The translations under genes and the position numbers were made by a program. From positions 1 through 15,606 of the forward strand of contig JAGPYM010000151.1 in NCBI GenBank assembly GCA_020736575.1: DNA of 15,606 nucleotides, read 5' to 3'. Positions 8,777 to 15,606 of this stretch are shown piece by piece. The stretch's first letter is position 1. Every line of letters starts with the position of its first letter. The notes under the pieces are model-generated. The model was not told the origin of the DNA. It saw only the letters and a program-made list of their open reading frames with translations, and ran no database searches. This DNA comes from Thelonectria olida (Eukaryota; Ascomycota; Sordariomycetes; Hypocreales; Nectriaceae).

Positions 8777-9454
8777 ATGTCTTGCTGTTTCTTCAACTTT
8801 GATTGGCCGGAGGATGGGTTATCCCCTGCAGCTCGCTTCCGTTGTCACAGCTGCCGTACTTTGATGAGGCTGACGATAGTTTTCACACTCGCCTCTGCCG
8901 CGCCCTCCCGTTTCCCCAGATCATCGTCATCTCATGGAGTGGATGCCGTATGTAACCACTCCCTCTGTCCGAGTCCTAGCCCACAATCCTACAGTTGCCT
9001 CATCAATGAGTCGCACAGATGTCTCTCCTCTCTCCAGTATCGCTCGGGTCGGGCTGTCTGGTCAACCACGAAAGCAAAAACACGAACTCCCTCAATATCT
9101 CTCACATGGAAAATGGTAGTCCGTGAGACCCTGCCTCATAATTCCTACGAGCGGAAATGCTTCGACTTGATTGCCTTGCCACACCCGAGTTTCCACGTTG
9201 GGCCAGTTCTCATGATCGCGCACGATCTTGCTCTCAGTCGCCAACGTCCGGGAACAGCTACCATTAAACTCTGTTTCCGTAGGCTATTTGAATCTCGCGT
9301 CTATTCATCGATACACTCCAGCCTCTCCCTGTCTCAGGCAATGATGTGTCCTTGGCATCAGGCAGTGCAGACAACTGAGGGTAACCGTTCTCAATTAGGG
9401 TTTTGTCTATACCTGCGCAACCGCCATAAGAGTTCGGCCTGCGAGGCAAAATAG
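8777..9454 (+). CDS. candidate small secreted protein, unknown family
   Basis: An ATG-initiated open frame of 225 codons with a good start context (CCAACATGTC). A second in-frame ATG at 8864 (residue 30) begins MRLTIVFTLASAAPS, which has the shape of a signal peptide: Arg early, a hydrophobic core, then Ala/Ser before Pro. Starting there gives about 196 residues. The rest is rich in Ser, Arg, His and Cys, without repeats or a recognisable domain, and this composition can equally arise from non-coding DNA. No intron signals are needed. It ends about 300 bases before the giant gene. Protein evidence or conservation would be required to believe it. Confidence 0.28.
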   Translation: MSCCFFNFDWPEDGLSPAARFRCHSCRTLMRLTIVFTLASAAPSRFPRSSSSHGVDAVCNHSLCPSPSPQSYSCLINESHRCLSSLQYRSGRAVWSTTKAKTRTPSISLTWKMVVRETLPHNSYERKCFDLIALPHPSFHVGPVLMIAHDLALSRQRPGTATIKLCFRRLFESRVYSSIHSSLSLSQAMMCPWHQAVQTTEGNRSQLGFCLYLRNRHKSSACEAK

Positions 9455-9662
9455 CCAATCTAGATTCGTTGGGAGGCGAATCCACTACAGCTGTCTCGCC
9501 CGGTGCTGCTTATTGAGCGGAGACGACTCTGGAATGAAGCTGAATTGGAGAGAATGGTCCGAAGCTGGCATGGGCAGCTCGATCAGCACCCGCATAGATC
9601 GACGGCGCCATCTTTCCCGTCAGGGACACGAGAGCCGATCAAGGGAGCCACAAAAGAAGCAC

Positions 9663-9670
9663 ATATATAC
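9663..9670 (+). promoter_or_regulatory. TATA-like element of the giant gene
   Basis: ATATATAC lies about 90 bases upstream of ATG 9759, a usual distance for a fungal TATA box. The start context CCAAAATGA is also typical of fungal genes. No other promoter element is claimed. Confidence 0.45.
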
Positions 9671-9758
9671 AAAACAAGCGCATGCGCAGCCGTTCCAGCA
9701 ACATTGAACACTGCAGTTTGGCCATCTGAGAGACAATTTGACACTAAAAACGGCCAAA

Positions 9759-12700
9759 ATGACTTGTCTCAACCGGCGTCTGCTGGCCGGGATGGTTTCA
9801 CTAGCCATCCCACTGGCGGATGCCAGCAGCTCTCTTCTGTATCGAGAGCCTCACCTTAACAGAGAGAACCCGCTCAGCGTTCTCCTACCCCGACAGGAGA
9901 TCATCATTGACAATTGCCCCGAGCCGAGCCTTTGCGTAGGCGGCACTTGTACGACGAACGTTGTCGGTTATGACCTCTTCAACTGTGGTTATCGCGGAAA
10001 CCCATGCAGCCCCGGCGAGATTTGCATCACCGGATCATGTATTCCGCTCAACTTTAGCAATACCGACCCCTACGAATGCGGCACTTCTAATAAGCCCTGC
10101 AAACTGGGCAGTGGTGCGATCAGAACGGAGAATGCCAGCCCATCCAGATTGTTGTCGACCCGGTTCACTGTGGCTCATCGAGGGAGCCATGCGAGGCGGG
10201 CGAGCTTTGTGTCAACGGCGTTTGCGTAAAAATCGACATTGGAACCGATCCCCTCAACTGTGGCAGGCCTGGCAAGGTTTGCCAGCCGGGGAACTGGTGT
10301 TTCGACGGTGCTTGTACGGCTTTCAATCTTGGCACGAATACGCGAGGCTGCGAGCACGACGAAGACTGCCCTCTCTTGGCTCCATGCGTTGAAGGAATCT
10401 GCCGTCCTCTCATCGTGGGCACGGATTCGTACAACTGCGGACCCAAGCAGACGAACTGCACGGCTGGAGAGCTTTGCCTCGGTGGCGAGTGCAGACGCCT
10501 TAACCTCACCCAGACTGAAGCCGATGCCTGCGGACCATCCAATAAACCTTGCGACTCTGGAGAGGTTTGTTTCCAAAACTCATGCTTGCCTCTCCATGTT
10601 GGCCTGGACCCGTCAGAGTGTGGCGACCACGGCCAAGTGTGCAACAATTCCCAGGTGTGCGTCACCGGCGTGTGTGTAAACGAATTGGTAGACCGATATC
10701 CGCCACCTCCTGGTCTCGTCTTTTGCGTTACTTCAGACGACAGCGACGAAACTAGCAGCAGCAACTCTCCCTCCGAAAACGGTGGGACCACAGGGGACTC
10801 TCTAGTGGCGGAGGTAGTGATCAGAGGCAGACCCAAGTGAACACGCTCGGAGGCGGAAGCAATGGCGGCCTCACCAGCACTCTGCCCGGCGGAGGCCAGA
10901 CCCAGCCTGGTAATGTGCTGGTTACTACGATACAGGTAGTCACCGGTGTTTCTACTCAAGTATACACAACGACCATTTATGGCAACCTCGAAGGTGGAGG
11001 AAGCAACGGCACAGAGGATTCATCTGAAGGGTCAGGGGGATCACCCAGTGAACAGGGAGATTCTGTCGTTCTTATCACTACCACAGTTAACGGCGAACCT
11101 CTGACGACGACAATCACCATCACAGGGGACAGTAACCAGGGTGGCCAGGGCATTGAAGGCAGTCAAGGCACTGAGGGAAGCCCGGGCAACTCTGTCAACA
11201 CTATTACGACGACCATCAACGGCGAACCTGTTACAACGACTATCACGTTCACAGAGGGTGATAGTCGCGGTGAACAAGAAAGTCAGGGCATCAATGGCAG
11301 CCAGGATGATCAAGGAAGCCAAGTCGTCTCTCCGATTCTTGTCACGACAGTTTTTACTACAACCATCAATGGCGAGCCCACGACAACGACCATCACCATC
11401 ACAGCCGATGGCAGCCAGGGTGAGGGAAGTCAGGATTCTCCTGAAAGCCAGGGCATCTCTCCGATTCTCGTTACGACAGTATTTACCACAACCATCAATG
11501 GCGAGCCTACGACAAAAACCATCACTATCACAGCCGATGGCAACCAGGGCACCCAGGGCAACCAGGGCACCCAGGGCAACCAGGGCACCCAGGGCCTTGA
11601 AGGAAGTCAAGGTTCTCAAGAAAGCCAGGGCCTCCAAGGAAGTCAGGGCGTCCAGGGGAGCCAAGGCAACTCTCTTGTCCTGGTTACTACAGTTTATACA
11701 ACCACTATTGCTGGCGAACCCATTACAACAACCATTATTCTCACAGAAGATAGTGAGCAAGGTATTCAAGGAAGCCAAGATTCTCAAGGGAGCCAGGGTA
11801 TTGAAGGAAGCCAGGGCTCCCAGGGAAGTCAGGGCAATTCTGTTGTTCTTGTTACCACAGTTTATACCACAACCATTGCTGGAGAACCTGTCACAACCAC
11901 TGTTGTGGTCACAGAGGATGGCAGCCAGGGCATTCAAGAAAGCCAAGGTTCTCAACAAGGCCAGGATTCCGACGGAAGCCAGGGTGTTGAAGGTGGCCAG
12001 GGCATCCAGGGAACACAGGAAAATTCCGTCATTGTTGTCACTACGACTATCGACGGCGAACCTATCACAACTACCATCACTATCACAGATGGTAGTGGCC
12101 AGGGCGGCCAGGGTACTCAGGGAAGCCAAGACACCGAGGGAAGCCAAGACACCGAGGGAAGCCAAGACACCGAGGGAAGCCAAGACACCGAGGGAAGCCA
12201 AGACGCTCAGGGAAGTCAATTCATCCCAGGGACCCAGGGCAACTCTATCACTGTTATTACTACGGTTATTAACGGCGAACCAGTCACGGCGACTGTCACC
12301 ATCATAGAGGACGGCAGTCAGGGTGGACAGGGAAGCCAGGGTGTGAGTGATGGTAGCGGGGACAACAACGGCGCCCAAACCACGCAACGAATCTCCGGAG
12401 GATCAGACGGAAACCAAAATCTCAGTGGCGGCAATGGTGCGCAAACCACTTCAAGAAACTCCGGAGGCCAAGACGGGAACCAGAGTGGCTCGGAAGGCCA
12501 GGATGGTGACGACGACAACGGTCAACAAGGCACTCAAGGTGACTCCGACGACGATTCTAGCGGAGACCAGGATGGCAGCGATAGCGACAATGGCTCTGAA
12601 GGCTCATCCTCGGCTTGCGACCCGTCCTGCTCCTCGGGTGACGCCTGCATTGAACAGAAATGCCTTTCGATTGGAGACCCTGCATCTTGCGGCGGATCTG

Positions 12701-15606
12701 GTAGTCGTCTGGCAAGATTCTTGAGGATTCGTCGTCGTGTCGCGTGCGCCGACGACCAAGTCTGTCTTGATGGACAGTGCATGTCTCTGGATGATCCGGA
12801 CAACTGCGGCGGTACTGGACGAGCCTGTCCAGCAAACAATGTCTGTGTCTCGTCCACTTGCATCCCTCAAGGAGACACCGAGAACTGCGGAGGCTCACGA
12901 TGCTCGACTGGCGAAATCTGCGTGCTCGGGTTTTGTACTCCGACCGCTGATGGCGACAGTGATGGCCCAGGTGGCTCAGAAGGCCCCGGTGACGATGATT
13001 CCGGAAGCACCGGCGCATGCAGCACGGATGATGACTGTAGTGACGACCAGGCTTGCCAGGACGGAACATGCCACACTACTTGCGCCGAGACGGTCGACTG
13101 CGACGGCACTCTGATCTGCGAAGGAGGCATCTGCGTACAAGGCAGCGAATGCACCGTTGACACCGATTGCGAGAGTGGCACCTGCATAGACGGTGTGTGC
13201 GCTGGCCAGCCTGGCGGCGTATGTTCCTCGGCGACAGACTGCCCTCAAGGCAATATATGCCAGGCTGGCACATGCGTTGCGCCTTCGGGTGGTCGGTGTA
13301 CTCAAACCTCAGATTGCGCGGCTTCGCTGATTTGCGACGACGGAACATGCGTGCCTCCTCCCAATAGCTGTTCCACCAACAGTGATTGCGCAACCGGCCG
13401 TGTATGCAGCGGCGGCTCATGTGTTGCTCCTCCTTCAGCGCCTCCCTGTTCCAGCAATGCGGACTGCACTGGGGGTCTTATCTGCGGCAACGGCTCCTGC
13501 GTCTCCTCTGGCTCCCCTGAATGCTCTAGCAATGCTGACTGTGCAGACGGGCTCACTTGCAGCAATGGCTTATGTATTGAGTCGCCGCCATCCACATGCT
13601 CGAGCAACACAGACTGCACAGGAGGCCTTATTTGTAACGACGGCTTGTGTGTTGCCCCCCCTTCCACACCTACATGCTCCAGTAATGCGGACTGTGCTGG
13701 AGGCCTTGTGTGCAGCAACGGCTCATGCACGAATCCTCCTGCATCTGCCTGTTCCAGCAATACAGATTGTGCAGCAGGCTCTATTTGCAGAAATGGCTCA
13801 TGCGTGCCTTCGTCGTCGCCCGCCTGCTCGACTAATGCGGACTGTACGGGAGGTCTTGTGTGCAGCAACGGCTCATGCGTTTCTCCTCCCTCTCCCTCCG
13901 GATGCTCTAGCAACGCCGACTGCAACACCGGCTTCACCTGCAGCAACGGCTCATGCGTTTCTTCGCCTTCTCAGTGTTCGACCAACTCTGATTGCTCCAG
14001 CGGTCAAGTATGTTCGGATGGTGCGTGCTACGATGGGTGCGAGGAGGCAACTGACTGCGAGGGAACAACGATTTGCGACGGAGGAATATGTGTTACCGGA
14101 TCGGAGTGCAGCGCAGATGGCGACTGTGACAGCGGTGTTTGTGTCAACAGCCAGTGTGTGCCGGAGGGATCGGGCTCTGGATCGGAATGCTCGACCGACT
14201 CGGACTGCACTGGCGATCTGGTTTGTGAGAGCGGATCTTGCGTCCCCTCTGCTCCCACCGTGTGTTCAATCGATTCGGACTGCAGCGGCAGCCAAGTCTG
14301 CGAGAACGGAGTGTGCACCAGCCCGACATCCGGAGCATGCTCGAGAGATTCAGACTGTTCGAACGGCTTCACCTGCGAAAACGGTTTATGCATCGCTCCG
14401 ATACCCGCGCCTTGTACCAACAACGCAGACTGCACCGGAGGTTTGATCTGTGTGACCGGGTTGTGTGGTGCTTGCACTGCCTCTTCTCAATGCCCTGCGA
14501 CACAGGTTTGCATTAACGGCAAATGCGAGATAGAGTGCTCCGAAACATTTGAATGTCCTGATGGCACTATGGTTTGTGCAGGTGGAATTTGCATTGAAAG
14601 CACTGATTGCACCCTGGATTCCGACTGCGCCGACGGCGAGACCTGCGTAGACGGTGTATGCGTTGGCGATTCCGAACCTATTACCTCCTGCAGTTCTAGC
14701 AGTGACTGTCCGTCAGGCCAGAGCTGTCAGTCTGGAGCGTGTGCCACTTGCACCCAGGATTCTGATTGCGCAGTCGGAAGATCGTGCGTCGACGGCTCAT
14801 GTGTGCCGGACTCAACCTGCCAGAGCAACAGCGATTGTGGCTCTGGGAGACGTGTCAATCTGGAGCTTGCGTTCCTACCAGTGGATGTACTCAAACCAGC
14901 GACTGCTCTGTCGGCTTCGTTTGTGTATCTGGCGCCTGCGTCCCCGGCACGCCCTGCACCCAGACAACTGGCTGCGCACCGAATCAGATTTGCGTCAATG
15001 GAGCCTGTGTCCCTCAGTCAGCTTGTTCCACCGACACTGACTGCCCAGCTGGAGCTCTATGCGAGGATGGCGTGTGCGAGTCGCAGAACTCATGCACCAT
15101 CTCCAGCGACTGTCCCGCCGGGCAGATTTGTCAAGAAGGACTTTGCATTACCCCGGCCGAATGCACCACGGACTCGGATTGTGATTCTGGCAAAGTATGT
15201 GAATCCGGTCAGTGCCATACGCCGTGCTCCGAAAGCATCGACTGTGCTGGTACCTCCATTTGCCAGGGCGGAATTTGCGTCGCTGGAGGGTGTGCTGCCG
15301 ATAGCGAGTGTCCCGAGACCGAGATATGCACTGAGGGAACATGTGTTACCAAAACTTGTTCAGCCGATTCCGACTGTGGTCCTGGTCAAGTATGTCAGTC
15401 TGGATTGTGTGTTGCTTCGCCGACGTCATGTTCCGCCAGCACCGACTGCGCGCCTGGTGAGGCATGCCGAAGCGGAACGTGTGTTACGGCAACTCCATGT
15501 TTGAACAACGATGACTGCGAGTTGGACGAGTTCTGTGAGTCTGGCACCTGTGTTATCGTAACACCCTGCAACACGGCCACGGACTGCAATGGCAACCAAG
15601 TTTGCT
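9759..15606 (+). CDS. giant secreted modular Cys-rich / Thr-rich repeat protein (partial, three frameshifts)
   Basis: The start is ATG 9759; the gene runs off the window after at least 1,950 codons. Residues 1-22 form a signal peptide (RR, then LLAGMVSLAIPLA, probable cleavage after ADA). Modules in order: about eight Cys-rich units of 33-36 residues (9916-10675); a Ser/Pro/Gly linker; eight Thr-rich units with Gly-X-Gln spacers (11065-12330); an acidic Asp/Ser/Gly linker (12331-12615); a second set of long Cys units (12616-12948); another acidic linker; then 36 complete four-Cys units plus the start of a 37th (13018-15606). The short units resemble Dickkopf_N/EB-like disulfide knots. The Thr-rich part resembles beta-strand repeats of fungal wall adhesins. 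The frame changes near 10107, 10800 and 14847, each equal to loss of one base. Role inferred: cell-surface or wall adhesion. Whether it has a GPI or membrane anchor cannot be seen. Confidence 0.85.
9916..10675 (+). repeat. N-terminal block of long Cys-rich units (about 8)
   Basis: Units of about 33-36 residues follow the pattern CG-x(3-6)-C-x(2)-G-(E/W)-x-C-x(2-3)-G-x-C-x-P-L, joined by a G-(T)-D-(P/S)-x-x-C linker. Good examples are CSPGEICITGSCIPL and CTAGELCLGGECRRL. The block crosses the first frameshift with the spacing undisturbed: after 10109 the next unit continues as GQWCDQNGECQP in the new frame. Similar long units return at 12616-12948, so the module type flanks the Thr-rich region on both sides. 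Confidence 0.8.
10106..10109 (+). other. frameshift 1 (one base missing) in the giant gene
   Basis: Codons read correctly in the frame of ATG 9759 through CTG 10104-10106 and correctly from CAG 10109-10111 onward in the frame one base back. A GGG run (10106-10108) with one G too few explains this. There is no GT...AG pair that could make an intron here. Homopolymer position fits either a sequencing error or slippage. Confidence 0.8.
10797..10804 (+). other. frameshift 2 (one base missing) in the giant gene
   Basis: The Cys-rich block and its Ser/Pro linker (DDSDETSSSNSPSENGG) end in one frame, which would stop at TGA 10838-10840; the Gly/Ser linker and everything downstream (SSGGGSDQRQTQVNTLGGG) continues in the next frame. 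One missing base in the CTCTCT run near 10799-10803 joins them. An 80-nt GTAAAC...CTAG intron (10676-10755) would also restore frame, but it would replace acidic/Ser linker by an unlikely basic stretch, so I prefer the indel. Confidence 0.65.
11542..11595 (+). repeat. 18-bp minisatellite, 3 copies (coding NQGTQG)
   Basis: Three perfect copies of AACCAGGGCACCCAGGGC inside a Gly-X-Gln spacer, in frame with the protein. Likely length-variable between strains. Confidence 0.92.
12121..12210 (+). repeat. 18-bp minisatellite, 4 perfect copies plus 1 variant (coding GSQDTE)
   Basis: GGAAGCCAAGACACCGAG occurs at 12121, 12139, 12157 and 12175 without change; the fifth copy at 12193 reads GACGCTCAG at its end. 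In frame, in the last large spacer before the final Thr-rich unit. Confidence 0.95.
13018..15606 (+). repeat. tandem four-cysteine units, 36 complete plus partial
   Basis: Each unit is about 17-19 residues, C-x(3)-x-D-C-x(5-6)-C-x(4)-C (typical: CSSNADCTGGLICGNGSC), joined by 2-9-residue Ser/Pro/Gly linkers. Units 7-13 (about 13447-13968) are the most alike and several contain an NGS glycosylation sequon; flanking units are more diverged, the usual picture of expansion from the middle. After 14853 the array continues in another frame to the window edge. The Asp before the second Cys is kept in nearly all units. Each unit can close two disulfides; the pattern recalls Dickkopf_N and EB-type modules. 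Confidence 0.88.
14844..14853 (+). other. frameshift 3 (one base missing) in the giant gene
   Basis: Unit 26 starts in one frame (CQSNSDCGSG) and finishes in the next (CQSGAC from 14853). Adding one base after GGG 14845-14847 would give the GQxC seen in the neighbouring unit 24. Without it, the frame goes on as a Cys-poor, Ala/Pro/Arg-rich stretch to a stop at 15502-15504. The corrected frame is open with perfect Cys spacing to the window end, about 250 codons. Confidence 0.85.

Larger units (their letters stand above)
11065..12330 (+). repeat. Thr-rich adhesin-like units alternating with Gly-X-Gln spacers
   Basis: Eight units of roughly 22-29 residues share VTT-(VYTTT)-I-(N/A/D)-GEP-(V/I/T)-TTT-(I/V)-x-(I/V)-T, beginning near 11065, 11193, 11335, 11461, 11674, 11839, 12028 and 12241. 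They are separated by 10-35-residue spacers of GSQ, GTQ, GNQ and GIQ triplets, collagen-like in periodicity but without proline. The Thr-rich units should form beta strands and carry O-mannose, as in fungal surface adhesins. An earlier degenerate Thr-rich copy lies at about 10915-10990. DNA similarity between units is high, indicating recent duplication. Confidence 0.85.

Noticed and set aside
10676..10755. 80-nt GTAAAC...CTAG intron to explain the second frame change
   Set aside because: Frame-compatible, but it yields an atypical basic peptide, lacks a clear branch site, and deletes an acidic/Ser linker that resembles linkers elsewhere in the protein.
11041..12387. 448-codon - strand frame in the repeat region of the giant gene
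   Set aside because: Its Leu-Ala-Ser repeats are the reverse complement of the Gly-Ser-Gln codons of the true gene.
13302..13946. 214-codon - strand frame (and similar at 14028-14477 and 12867-13187)
   Set aside because: Shadow of the four-Cys repeat units on the coding strand; residues such as QSALLEH recur only because the units recur.
10837..15504. Taking the 1,555-codon frame alone as the whole gene
   Set aside because: It begins at GTG in the middle of a linker and its last 220 codons are out of frame with the Cys pattern; the true gene starts at 9759 and runs past the window end.
1..15606. CRISPR arrays, rRNA, tRNA, bacterial-type operons
   Set aside because: No spaced palindromic repeats, no cloverleaf or rRNA-like sequence, and no ribosome-binding-site spacing; the spaced repeats present are coding or simple AT repeats.

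Overview
The window looks like a gene-poor, repeat-marked accessory stretch of a filamentous ascomycete genome. This is inferred from TATA-plus-ATG gene starts, short candidate introns, transposon relics with C-to-T type stop codons (as repeat-induced point mutation, RIP, leaves), and a very large secreted repeat protein of fungal cell-wall type. No bacterial operon structure, tRNA, rRNA or CRISPR array was seen. The species cannot be named from the sequence.

Layout. Bases 1-178 hold the 3' end of an unrecognised + strand gene. Bases 938-1750 hold a broken, unrecognised - strand coding relic. Bases 1910-2499 contain no G or C and consist mostly of 55 perfect copies of a 9-bp unit. Directly after this come two transposon-type genes lying tail to tail: a + strand Ulp1-like (C48) cysteine protease relic (2503-3210) with the complete His-Asp-Cys triad but three in-frame stops, and a - strand PIF/Harbinger transposase relic (3966-3190) with two stops and an internal deletion. 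Bases 4000-9700 are mostly non-coding or decayed: a diverged 115-bp tandem duplication, an AT-rich hairpin, a weak two-exon gene candidate (5313-5756), a possible polyketide-synthase thioesterase relic (6420-6726, - strand), and a possible small secreted protein (8777-9454).

The right third (9759 to beyond the window end) is one giant gene for a secreted, modular protein of at least about 1,950 residues. In order it has a signal peptide, about eight Cys-rich units, eight Thr-rich adhesin-like units separated by collagen-like Gly-X-Gln spacers, an acidic Ser/Gly/Asp linker, a second block of long Cys-rich units, and at least 36 short four-cysteine units of the pattern C-x5-C-x5/6-C-x4-C. The frame is broken three times, each time as if one base were missing. 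Cysteine spacing and the absence of stops persist after every break, so these are either very recent mutations or assembly errors. A wall-anchored or surface-displayed adhesin is the best functional guess; the C-terminus that would decide anchoring lies outside the window.
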